Below, one piece after another: positions 32,489-39,991 of a stretch of DNA of 64,000 bases (its first letter is position 1; every line of letters starts with the position of its first letter). The stretch is from Promicromonospora sp. Populi. GTDB taxonomy: Bacteria; Actinomycetota; Actinomycetes; Actinomycetales; Cellulomonadaceae. The DNA is taken from positions 3,286,001 through 3,350,000 of the forward strand of contig NZ_CP163528.1 of NCBI RefSeq assembly GCF_041081105.1, read 5' to 3'. Made by a program: the position numbers and the translations under genes. The notes under the pieces are model-generated. The model was not told the origin of the DNA. It made no database searches and was given only the letters and a program-made list of their open reading frames with translations.

Positions 32489-34738
32489 ATGACGACCCCC
32501 AACGAGTCCATGCCTGGCACCCCCGATGACGGGCTGCCCGGTGCTGACGAGCTGCAGGCGTGGGTGTTCGGCCCCGGTCACGAGGTCGAGGCCTACGGGC
32601 TGGACCAGGGCACCGCTCTGGTCCAGCCGGACGGCACCGAGCCTGAGGACGACAACGTGCTGACGGGCGAGGTGATCGACGCCCCGACCGAGCCCGAGGC
32701 GGCGCCTGCCCCCAAGGGGCCCCGGGTGATCGAGCAGCGCCCGGCCGACCGGCGCGAGGTGCTGCCGGACTGGCTCAAGTCGCGTGAGGCGTTCCTGGCC
32801 ACCGCCCGGTGGGCCGTGGGCTACTCCAGCCACGTGTGCGCCTACCACGCGGTGCGCCTGCCGCTGTATGCGCTGCGGCTGGCCGGTCGTGCCCCGATCG
32901 GTGCGGGCCGCATCACCTCCACCGTATGGCGGTGGGCGGCCGACTCGGAGAACGTCGAGGTCCGCCGTGCTCTGCTGGCCGCGACCAAGTCCGACCCGGC
33001 GGCGTACCTCAAGGTTCGTGGCGACGCCCGTTCCGTGACCCGCCGTCGTGGCGCTCTGGCGGTGTTCGGCCTCGCTACGGCGTCGGCCGCTGTCGCTGGT
33101 GTCGCGGTGGCGGCCGACCCGATCTGGCAGGCCGCCACCGCCGCCGTAGCGCTCGGGGTGCTGGGCGTCGTCGGCCGTAACCGTGAGGCCACGATCGCGG
33201 GCAACGCGACGTCGTCCGCGAAGATCCCGCCGCTCACCGGTGACCTCATCAAGGAAGCGCTGGTGTCTCTGCGCCTGGGGTCGGTCAACTCCGGGGTGCG
33301 GCAGGACGAGCGCGCTATCCGGTTCCTGTCGATCGTGCGGGACGGTGCCGGGTTCCGTGCCGACATCGACCTGCCGCCGGGCGCGACCGCCGGTGAGGTC
33401 ATGGAGAAGCGTTCCCAGCTCGCGTCCGGGCTGCGCCGCCCGATCGGGTGCGTGTGGCCCGAGGGCGACCCCGAGGTCCACGAGGGCCGCCTGATCCTCT
33501 ACGTCGGCGACAAGTCGCTCTCGCAGTCCGACCCCACCCCGTGGCCGCTGGCGCGCAAAGGCACGGTGAACGTGTTCGAGCCGTTCCGGGTCGGGGTGGA
33601 CCAGCGCGGCCGCAAGGTGGACATGACCCTCATGTACGCCTCCGGCATCGTCGGCAGCATCCCGCGTATGGGCAAGACGTTCACGCTGCGCCTGCTGCTG
33701 CTCGCGGCCGCGCTGGACCCGCGGGTGGAGATCCACGCGCACGACCTGCGCGGCGGCGCCGACCTCGACCCCCTGGCCAAGGTCGCGCACTACTACCGCT
33801 CCGGTGACGACCCCGAGGACATCGCCGCCCTGCTGGCCGGGCTCAAGGCTGTGCAGAAGGAGATGCGCCGCCGGTACAAGCTCATCCGTACCCTGCCCAA
33901 GGACATCTGCCCCGAGGGCAAGGTCACCGACGCCCTGGCCAGTGACAAGCGGCTGGGCATGCACCCGATCTTCATGGCCTACGACGAGACCCAGGTCATG
34001 TATGAGCACCCCACCCACGGCGCCGAGATCCGGGCCGTGGCGGAGGACATCGTCCGTCGTGGTCCGGCCGCCGGGATCATGCTGTGGCACGCCACCCAGC
34101 GCCCCGACGACAAGTCCATCCCGACCGCCGTGTCTGCCAACGCCGTGCTGCGCATCTGCCTCAAGGTCATGGGGTGGCGCGAGAACGACATGGTGCTCGG
34201 GACCGGGGCGTACAAGGCCGGGATCAACGCCACGATGTTCAACCGCACCGACCGGGGCGTGGCCTACCTCGCCGGTGAGGGCAACGACCCCGTCATCCTG
34301 CGCGGCGACTACATCGACGCCCCCACCGCCGAGACCATCGCCGACCGCGCTCGCGCCATCCGGGAGGCCGAGGGCCGCCTCACGGGTATGGCCGCCGGCG
34401 ACGAGCCCGCCGACACCGACCACTCCACGATCCTGGACCACCTGCTGGCCGTCTGGCCCGCCGATGACCCCAAGTGGCCCAACGGCAAGGTCTGGGGCGA
34501 CGAGCTCGCCGCCCGCCTGGCCGAGCACAAGCCCACCTTCTACGAGGGCTGGGACGCCGCGCAGGTCCACGCCGCCGCCAAGCGCCACGGCGTGATGTCC
34601 AAGTCCGTCAAGCACGGCACCGGCGCGAACAACGTCCGACGCGGCCTGGTCCGCGCCGACGTCGTCGCCGCCCTGCCGGACGCCCTGCCCGACTTCACCG
34701 CACTGATCCCCGAGCACGACGAGACCACGGAGGACTGA
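32489..34738 (+). CDS. traB: FtsK/SpoIIIE-type DNA translocase TraB
   Basis: A 749-residue conjugative translocase. After an acidic N-terminal region there is a short double membrane segment (about residues 187-230, GALAVFGLATASAAVAGVAV and AVALGVLGVVG), then the motor domain with Walker A GSIPRMGKTF (about 388-398) and Walker B PIFMAYDETQ (about 493). An arginine-rich stretch and GIMLWHATQRPDDKSIP follow. The C-terminal 100 residues form a winged-helix region (ILDHLLAVWPAD, then WDAAQVHAAAKRHGVMS), corresponding to the DNA-recognising gamma domain. TraB of actinobacteria moves double-stranded DNA between cells as a hexameric pore. The start at ATG 32489 follows the preceding stop by two bases. 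Confidence 0.9.
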   Translation: MTTPNESMPGTPDDGLPGADELQAWVFGPGHEVEAYGLDQGTALVQPDGTEPEDDNVLTGEVIDAPTEPEAAPAPKGPRVIEQRPADRREVLPDWLKSREAFLATARWAVGYSSHVCAYHAVRLPLYALRLAGRAPIGAGRITSTVWRWAADSENVEVRRALLAATKSDPAAYLKVRGDARSVTRRRGALAVFGLATASAAVAGVAVAADPIWQAATAAVALGVLGVVGRNREATIAGNATSSAKIPPLTGDLIKEALVSLRLGSVNSGVRQDERAIRFLSIVRDGAGFRADIDLPPGATAGEVMEKRSQLASGLRRPIGCVWPEGDPEVHEGRLILYVGDKSLSQSDPTPWPLARKGTVNVFEPFRVGVDQRGRKVDMTLMYASGIVGSIPRMGKTFTLRLLLLAAALDPRVEIHAHDLRGGADLDPLAKVAHYYRSGDDPEDIAALLAGLKAVQKEMRRRYKLIRTLPKDICPEGKVTDALASDKRLGMHPIFMAYDETQVMYEHPTHGAEIRAVAEDIVRRGPAAGIMLWHATQRPDDKSIPTAVSANAVLRICLKVMGWRENDMVLGTGAYKAGINATMFNRTDRGVAYLAGEGNDPVILRGDYIDAPTAETIADRARAIREAEGRLTGMAAGDEPADTDHSTILDHLLAVWPADDPKWPNGKVWGDELAARLAEHKPTFYEGWDAAQVHAAAKRHGVMSKSVKHGTGANNVRRGLVRADVVAALPDALPDFTALIPEHDETTED

Positions 34739-34741
34739 CCC

Positions 34742-34942
34742 ATGGCCAAGGACAAGAGCAGCAAGGACAGCAAGAGCGGCAAGAGCTGGCAGGAGACGAA
34801 GCAGTGGGGCGACACCGCCTCCACCTGGTCTGGCTTCGGCAAGAAGGTCGCCGGGAAGCGCGGCGAGCAGTGGGGCCGCAAGGCAGACGACTCGATCCGC
34901 AAGTCCGCCGAGGATCGCGCCAAGCGCGACGGCTGGTGGTAA
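34742..34942 (+). CDS. Small lysine-rich mobile-element protein
   Basis: A 66-residue, strongly charged protein (MAKDKSSKDSKSGKSWQETK and RKADDSIRKSAEDRAKRDGW), starting three bases after the traB stop. The Lys/Arg/Asp content and the lack of hydrophobic core suggest a disordered or DNA/partner-binding protein. Small basic proteins after traB are common in these elements. The function is unknown. Confidence 0.65.
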   Translation: MAKDKSSKDSKSGKSWQETKQWGDTASTWSGFGKKVAGKRGEQWGRKADDSIRKSAEDRAKRDGWW

Positions 34943-34993
34943 CCGCACGTCCCCCGCACGACCTGACCCGTTCAACCTGAGAGGAGCACCACC

Positions 34994-36124
34994 ATGAGCA
35001 CAACCGACCACACCACCACCCGCCCCAGCGGCTCCCGCCGCCTGGTCCTGACCGGCGCCGTCTCCGTCGCCCTCATCTCCACCTTCTCGGCCTACCTCGC
35101 GATGGTTGCGTTCGGCATCGACGTCCTGAGCATGGACCCCGTCACCGCCTACACCACCGTCGGAGTCTTCGAGCTCTCGCTGGTCACGGTCGCTCTGCTG
35201 GCTCGTGAGGCTGCCCGGGACAACAGGCCCGGCGGCGTGCTGCTGTCGCTCACCTGGATCCTGTCCACGGCGTCGGGTGTGTTCGCCGCGATCCACGAGG
35301 TCTACATGGGCCACCCCGGCGGCGCGACAGCGTTCCGGTTCATCGTGCCCCTGCTGGCCGCGCTCATGTGGCACCTCGCCCTCATCGGTGACCGCCACCT
35401 CGCGTCCGGCGCGTCCTGGTCCGGCATGCGGCAGTCCATGCGGATGCACGCACTGTTCCTCACCACCGAGGACGCTGTCCGGGCACACGCCGCCGACGAC
35501 GGCACCCCCGCCGCCCGCCGCGCGATCGCCAAGGCCGAGGCCCGGCGCCGACAGGCCCGCGCCATCGCGCTCAAGTCGGTGCCGCCCGCCCAGATGCGCA
35601 CCCAGACCGGCGCCTGGCTGGACTCGCTGGGCGCCGTCGCGGACGCCGTGACCGACGTAGCCCGCCTGCACGTCGAGGCCAACAACCGCGTCGCCGGACA
35701 CCTCACCACCCCCACGCCGTCCGGGCACGTGTCCGGGCCGGACTACACCGACCGGACCGCCGAGTCTGTCCGGGCTGAACTCGCAGACCTGGCCGGACTG
35801 TCCGCGACCCCGGCAGCCGGACAGGACACACCCCGTGTCCGGGCCGCTGTCCGAACCACTGTCCGACCCACGCCGCGCCGGACCGTCCGCCCGGCCGGAC
35901 CCACCAACGCCGACCGGACTGTCCGCCTGGGCATCGTGTCCGGGCTGCTGGACACCAACCCGGACGCCACCGCGACCGACGCCCTGTCCGCCCTCGCTGG
36001 GGCCGGACACCACGTGACCGACCGCACTGCACGCCGCCTGCTGGCCGACGCCCGCCCCCACACCGACCCGATCCCGGACTGGTCGGTGGACCCGGCCGTG
36101 CTGCTCGCCACGGTCAAGGCCTGA
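34994..36124 (+). CDS. SpdB-like (DUF2637-type) membrane transfer protein
   Basis: A 376-residue protein. The N-terminal 140 residues carry four transmembrane helices (LVLTGAVSVALISTFSAYLAM, YTTVGVFELSLVTVALLA, VLLSLTWILSTASGVFAAIH, FIVPLLAALMWHLALIG), the arrangement of SpdB/DUF2637 proteins of actinobacterial conjugative elements. A long linker very rich in Arg/Thr/Pro follows, then a C-terminal helix-turn-helix-like segment (DALSALAGAGHHVTDRTARRLL). It sits downstream of traB, with AGAGGAGCACCACC before the start. It probably forms or guides the intercellular channel with TraB. The linker DNA is packed with GTCCGG motifs. Confidence 0.78.
   Translation: MSTTDHTTTRPSGSRRLVLTGAVSVALISTFSAYLAMVAFGIDVLSMDPVTAYTTVGVFELSLVTVALLAREAARDNRPGGVLLSLTWILSTASGVFAAIHEVYMGHPGGATAFRFIVPLLAALMWHLALIGDRHLASGASWSGMRQSMRMHALFLTTEDAVRAHAADDGTPAARRAIAKAEARRRQARAIALKSVPPAQMRTQTGAWLDSLGAVADAVTDVARLHVEANNRVAGHLTTPTPSGHVSGPDYTDRTAESVRAELADLAGLSATPAAGQDTPRVRAAVRTTVRPTPRRTVRPAGPTNADRTVRLGIVSGLLDTNPDATATDALSALAGAGHHVTDRTARRLLADARPHTDPIPDWSVDPAVLLATVKA
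35719..36008. repeat. GTCCGG/CCGGAC cluster (candidate transfer locus)
   Basis: About 14 exact copies of GTCCGG or CCGGAC plus several GTCCGC/GTCCGA within 290 bp, in both orientations, inside the spdB-like coding region. TraB of plasmid pSVH1 recognises 8-bp repeats (GACCCGGA) in its clt locus; these motifs share CCGGA. This is a candidate TraB recognition array. Confidence 0.45.
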
Positions 36125-36190
36125 CCTGCCGCCCCGTCGACCCCACCGCCACCTGACCAGCGCCACCCCGTCACCGACACAGGAGGAACC

Positions 36191-36553
36191 GTGAACCCGA
36201 ACGACACCATGAGCCCGACCCGCGTGATCGAGACGCTGCGGCCCGTCAACCGGGCACTGACCTGGGGCCTGTTCGCCTCCCTGGCCGTGACCACCGCAGG
36301 GCTGGCCACCGGCACGAACTGGCTGGTCGACCTCGGCTGCGCCGGGATCGTCCTCAACGGCCCGGCCGGAGTCCTGACGATGCTGACCATGCTCGTCGCC
36401 CAGGTCATCGCCGACGCCCTCGCCACCGAGGCCGACGAGGTAGCCCGCACCACCCCCGCCGGCCCCATCGAGGCCACGGCGAACGGTAGCGAGAGCCCCG
36501 CTACCGGTAGCGGCCCCGCTACCCCCGAAAACCGCAGGATCCTGCGGAAGTAG
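36191..36553 (+). CDS. Two-helix membrane protein of the transfer operon
   Basis: A 120-residue protein starting at GTG 36191 behind AGGAGGAACC. It has two transmembrane helices (ALTWGLFASLAVTTAGLA and GVLTMLTMLVAQVIADALA) and a Ser/Pro/Thr-rich tail. Size and position match Spd-type membrane partners of TraB. The last 70 bases of the gene overlap a cluster of inverted GGTAGCG repeats, so coding sequence and a DNA site share this stretch. The exact family is uncertain. Confidence 0.68.
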   Translation: MNPNDTMSPTRVIETLRPVNRALTWGLFASLAVTTAGLATGTNWLVDLGCAGIVLNGPAGVLTMLTMLVAQVIADALATEADEVARTTPAGPIEATANGSESPATGSGPATPENRRILRK

Positions 36554-36555
36554 CG
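36485..36555. repeat. Inverted GGTAGCG repeats and a 16-bp palindrome
   Basis: GGTAGCG at 36485 and 36506, CGCTACC at 36499 and 36517, giving two inverted repeats in tandem. CCGCAGGATCCTGCGG (36532-36547) is a perfect palindrome, followed by TAGCGGGGTAGC. GGTAGCG is also the acceptor-stem heptamer inside the attachment core (CGGTAGCGG). Confidence 0.6.
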
Positions 36556-36693
36556 GGGTAGCAGCCCCGACGCTGCACCCCCGAAACACCCCCTGAACCC
36601 ACCGCCAAGGGCACGGCGGGCCGCGACCGCTACCGCCGTGCCCCTACCCCACCCATGCCAAAAACAGGCCGCTGAACAGGAAGGACAACCGCC

Positions 36694-37263
36694 ATGACCA
36701 CCACCACCGCTCCACCGCTCGCCGCCGGTCGGGCCTACGACCCGCAGGTGTTCGCCGCATGGCTGAACGGCTACGAAACAGGCGAGCACGTCGGAACCAC
36801 CCTCGGCACCCGGGACGCCTGGAAGCAGGGCTACGACGCCGGGCACACCGACGGGATCCAGGCCGGGCGACGTCAGCTGGACGCCGAGCTGGAGGCTGCC
36901 GCCGACGCGCATAGTGCGCGGTGGCGGGCAGACCTCCAGGCCAGCGCGAACCGGCCCGCGTACGACGAGCTGTGCGACCGCCGCGCCGCGTCGGACGACG
37001 AACGTGCCCGCGAGGCCAAGAGCGCCGCTGTCCAGCGCGGCCTTGCCGAGGGCGCCGTCGTCGAACGTGCCCGCGCAGCCCGGCAACGCCAGATCCTGCG
37101 GCGCAACGGCGTCGTGCCCATGCACACCGCGACCGGGCACGTCTACCCGCCGAACTGGCCCGAGTCGGAGCGGTACTGCGCGCACGCCGTCGCCGTCGTG
37201 GCCGCCACCGGCTCACCCACCCGGCCCGCCATCACCTCCGGCTCTGCCGCTGCTGCGGCATGA
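36694..37263 (+). CDS. Hypothetical mobile-element protein
   Basis: A 189-residue soluble protein. The N-terminal part is WLNGYETGEHVGTTLGTRDAWKQGYDAGHTDG, with regularly spaced GY/G residues as in small phage- or plasmid-borne proteins. A long charged helix follows (residues 50-140). Near the C-terminus is YPPNWPESERYCAHAVAVV. It starts at ATG 36694 behind AGGAAGGACAACCGCC, and its stop overlaps an in-frame alternative start of the next gene. No named family is recognised; it is probably accessory to transfer or replication. Confidence 0.7.
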   Translation: MTTTTAPPLAAGRAYDPQVFAAWLNGYETGEHVGTTLGTRDAWKQGYDAGHTDGIQAGRRQLDAELEAAADAHSARWRADLQASANRPAYDELCDRRAASDDERAREAKSAAVQRGLAEGAVVERARAARQRQILRRNGVVPMHTATGHVYPPNWPESERYCAHAVAVVAATGSPTRPAITSGSAAAAA

Positions 37264-37307
37264 GCGACCCCGTCGAGCACGACCACGTCACCGAGGGAGA
37301 CACCACC

Positions 37308-37697
37308 ATGAGCACCCGCTACCGGCACCCGACCGCTGTCCCGTCCGCTGATCTTGGCCCGTGGTTCGTGGTCGAGGTCCCTGCGGACTTCACCAGCCGC
37401 AGCGTCCATCGGCGCACGGTCACGACCTGGGTCTACCTGTCCGGGACCTACCTCGTGCGTCCCGTCACCGACCTGCTGGGCAACGACCTCGCGGTGACCG
37501 AGCTGGACGTCATCATCACCACCCGCAACGAGCCCGCCTACGGCTGGACCTGGCCGTTCGGGCGGCGCACCACCCACCCCGGCACACCCACCGTCGTCAC
37601 CGCCGTCTGGCCGATCGACAACCTGATCCACGGGGCCCCGGCCGTCCTGGAGGACGACGCCCACACCGTGGCCGGCACGTTCCGCCGCGTCGCATGA
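37308..37697 (+). CDS. Hypothetical mobile-element protein
   Basis: A 129-residue protein with a compact beta-rich pattern (WFVVEVPADF, TTWVYLSGTYLVRPV, LAVTELDVIITTRNE, TVVTAVWPIDNL). ATG 37308 follows GAGGGAGACACCACC. An upstream in-frame ATG at 37260 would overlap the previous stop and add 16 residues. The function is unknown. It belongs to a run of tightly packed genes between the transfer and replication parts of the element. Confidence 0.65.
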   Translation: MSTRYRHPTAVPSADLGPWFVVEVPADFTSRSVHRRTVTTWVYLSGTYLVRPVTDLLGNDLAVTELDVIITTRNEPAYGWTWPFGRRTTHPGTPTVVTAVWPIDNLIHGAPAVLEDDAHTVAGTFRRVA

Positions 37698-37753
37698 ACA
37701 CCGTGCCCACCACCACACCCGCACCCGCCGCACCCGCACCTCAGGAGAGCGTC

Positions 37754-38266
37754 ATGACCACGAACACCACCGCCCTGCCGTCACTGCCGGGCAACCCGTA
37801 CGAGGCGGCCGACTGGCTCGTCGCCCGCCACGACTGGCCCCGCAGCCTGGTCGCCCGCGTGATCCTGCGCGGCGCGGAGCACCCGCACTGGCTGGACCAG
37901 CTCGCCGACGCGGTCACCGACCTGGACACCTACACCGCTGCGTGGCGCCGGTACGAGGACACCCACCCCGCGCCGTCGACCACCTACGCGACCGACGCGG
38001 ACTGGGAGGCCTGGGAGGCCTCCGGCCCGACCCCGAGCGAGGCCGCCCGAGCGCTGAACGTGATGTCCGGTGGTGAGGCACGCATGTGCCGCCTGGTCGC
38101 CACCCTGCACCCCACTCGCCGCGTGAACTGGCACCTGGCCGATCTGGAGTTCGACGAACGGGGCGCGGCGTTCTTTCTGGACTGGGCCGCCGTCGCCCTG
38201 ACGGGGCTCGCGTGGGACGGCGCATCGGCCCGTGCCCTTAACGCGCTGCTGGCGGTGGCCCGATGA
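37754..38266 (+). CDS. Hypothetical mobile-element protein
   Basis: A 170-residue protein. ATG 37754 is chosen over 37694 because it follows CAGGAGAGCGTC, a strong ribosome binding site. The protein is helical, with AADWLVARHDWPRSLVARVI and ADLEFDERGAAFFLDWAAVAL. Its stop overlaps the start of the C5-methyltransferase gene (ATGA). No named family is recognised. The coupling suggests a partner or regulator of the methyltransferase, without direct evidence. Confidence 0.65.
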   Translation: MTTNTTALPSLPGNPYEAADWLVARHDWPRSLVARVILRGAEHPHWLDQLADAVTDLDTYTAAWRRYEDTHPAPSTTYATDADWEAWEASGPTPSEAARALNVMSGGEARMCRLVATLHPTRRVNWHLADLEFDERGAAFFLDWAAVALTGLAWDGASARALNALLAVAR

Positions 38267-39645
38267 CCTCGATCACGTACGGACCGTTGCGTGTGGGCGG
38301 GTTGTTCGCCGGGTACGGCGGGCTGGAGCTGGCCCTGCGGCAAGTGTTCGGCACCGTGCGCCTGGTGTGGGTCTCAGAGGTCGATCCCGCTGCGTGCCGC
38401 ATCCTCGAGACGCGGTTTCCCGGCGTGCCGAACCTCGGCGACGTCACCACCGTCAACTGGGCCGCCGCGGCGCCGATCGATGTGCTGACGGGCGGGTCGC
38501 CGTGTCAGGACCTTTCCCAGGCCGGCAAGCGCCTCGGGATGACCGAGGGCACCCGCTCGAACCTGTGGGTCGCGATGCGTGAGGCCATCGCGATTACCCG
38601 CCCCCGACTCGTCGTATGGGAGAACGTCCGTGGAGCCTATTCAGCCTGCGCACAGTCAGAGGTCGATAGCGAGCTGGGACCCTGCCCGCGATGCCTGGAT
38701 CCGGACACCACTGCAGGACATGCTCCCCATCTTCGAGCCCTCGGACGTGTACTCGGAGACCTTTCCAGTCTCGGGTATGACGCTGCATGGGTCGGCCTAC
38801 GCGCTGCCGACGTCGGCGCCCCGCACGGCCGGTTCCGCGTCTTCGTCGTCGCCTGGGACACCCGCACCGAGGACACCGCCGGTCCCGCCTGGGTGGGCGG
38901 GGGAGCCGCTGCTGCCGACGCCGAAGACCACCGACGCGAAGGGAGCCTCGCCGGGCGACCTGCGCCGCTCCGAGCCGGGGTTGCGGGCGTTGCCGCTGCT
39001 GCTGGCGACGCCGACCGCGCAGCTCGCGACGAACGGCGGGAGCCAGGAACCGGCGAAGCGCCGGCGGGGTGGGCATCAGCCGACGCTGGCCGACCAGATG
39101 GAGCACCTGTAGCACTGCTGCCCACGCCGAGGGCCACGGACGGCACCAAGGGTGGCCCGAACCAGCGCGGGTCCTCCGGTGACCTGATGCTGCCCAGCGC
39201 GGTCACGCTGCTGCCGACACCGAAGGCGAGCAACAACGAGAACCGGCAGAGCGCCGACCGGTACGGCCCGAACCTCGGCATGGCCCTCGGGACAACCCCG
39301 GGATGGGACGACCGGCCCGAGTTCGGGACCTACACCCCGGCCATCGAACGGTGGGAGCCGATCCTCGGACGACTCGCGCCGGCGCCCACCGAGCCGACCG
39401 GTCGCGGTGGTGCGCAGCGCCTGGGACCGCGGTTCGTCGAGTGGATGCAGGGCCTGCCCGAGGGGTGGGTCACCGACACCGACACCAGCCGCAACGAACA
39501 GCTCCAAGCCCTGGGCAACGGCGTCGTCCCACAGCAAGCCGCCCAGGCACTGCACCGCCTCCTAGAAATCCGTGCCGCCGCGCTCAACGGTCAGCACGAA
39601 CTCACTGAGCGCAAAGCCAGCGTCCGCACCAACCTCGCAGCCTGA
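38263..39645 (+). CDS. DNA (cytosine-5)-methyltransferase with a recoded middle region
   Basis: A 460-residue C5-methyltransferase. Motif I is GLFAGYGGLELAL, motif IV GGSPCQDLSQAGKR (Cys81), motif VI VVWENVRGAY (Glu120), then GAPHGRFRVFVVAW and C-terminal motif X QLQALGNGVVPQQAAQAL. Between about 38,880 and 39,115 the frame becomes an Ala/Arg/Glu-rich low-complexity stretch. Over the same bases another frame reads LLPTPKTTDAKG and LLATPTAQLATNGGSQ, the kind of sequence that resumes in this frame at LLPTPRATDGTKGG. This suggests a compensated frameshift or dual coding. It probably protects the element from host restriction. Start overlaps the previous stop. Confidence 0.85.
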   Translation: MTSITYGPLRVGGLFAGYGGLELALRQVFGTVRLVWVSEVDPAACRILETRFPGVPNLGDVTTVNWAAAAPIDVLTGGSPCQDLSQAGKRLGMTEGTRSNLWVAMREAIAITRPRLVVWENVRGAYSACAQSEVDSELGPCPRCLDPDTTAGHAPHLRALGRVLGDLSSLGYDAAWVGLRAADVGAPHGRFRVFVVAWDTRTEDTAGPAWVGGGAAAADAEDHRREGSLAGRPAPLRAGVAGVAAAAGDADRAARDERREPGTGEAPAGWASADAGRPDGAPVALLPTPRATDGTKGGPNQRGSSGDLMLPSAVTLLPTPKASNNENRQSADRYGPNLGMALGTTPGWDDRPEFGTYTPAIERWEPILGRLAPAPTEPTGRGGAQRLGPRFVEWMQGLPEGWVTDTDTSRNEQLQALGNGVVPQQAAQALHRLLEIRAAALNGQHELTERKASVRTNLAA

Positions 39646-39659
39646 CGGAAGGAACCCGC

Positions 39660-39980
39660 ATGTCCCTCACCCCGCTCTTGACCTCACGGCTCGATGCTCG
39701 CGCCCTGACCCCTGCTGAGGCAGCAAGGGCGCTATGCGCGCAGACCGACCCTGAGGTGTGGTTCCCAGAGGCCGGGACCAGCGCCCGCGGCGCCCAAGCG
39801 ATATGCGCCCGGTGCCTGATTGCGGCCCGGTGCCTGATTGCGGCCCGGTGCCTGGCTGTGGCGTTGGCCCGCAACGAGCGGGACGGCGTCTGGGGCGGCA
39901 CCACCCCCAACCAGCGCCGAGCCCTCCGCCGTCGCACCCGGACCACCCAGCCCGACGCTGCCGCCGCTGCGGCCGCCTGA
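39660..39980 (+). CDS. WhiB-family iron-sulfur regulator with duplicated Cys segment
   Basis: A 106-residue WhiB-like protein. The family pattern is visible: ALCAQTDPEVWFPEAG (Cys26), AICARC (Cys49, Cys52), further Cys at 58 and 64, then DGVWGGTTPNQRR, the WhiB turn and basic tail. An exact 18-bp duplication adds one RCLIAA unit, giving five instead of four cluster-region cysteines. WhiB proteins bind a 4Fe-4S cluster and a sigma factor to activate transcription. Its place immediately before the replication gene suggests control of element excision and replication, as Pra does in pSAM2. ATG 39660 follows GGAAGGAACC. Confidence 0.85.
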   Translation: MSLTPLLTSRLDARALTPAEAARALCAQTDPEVWFPEAGTSARGAQAICARCLIAARCLIAARCLAVALARNERDGVWGGTTPNQRRALRRRTRTTQPDAAAAAAA

Positions 39981-39991
39981 AAGGACACACG

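Noticed and set aside
32285..36589. Very long open frame on the minus strand across the transfer genes
   Set aside because: It is the antisense shadow of traB and the spdB-like genes. High GC keeps stops rare, it has no domain-like sequence, and real start/stop couplings exist on the plus strand.
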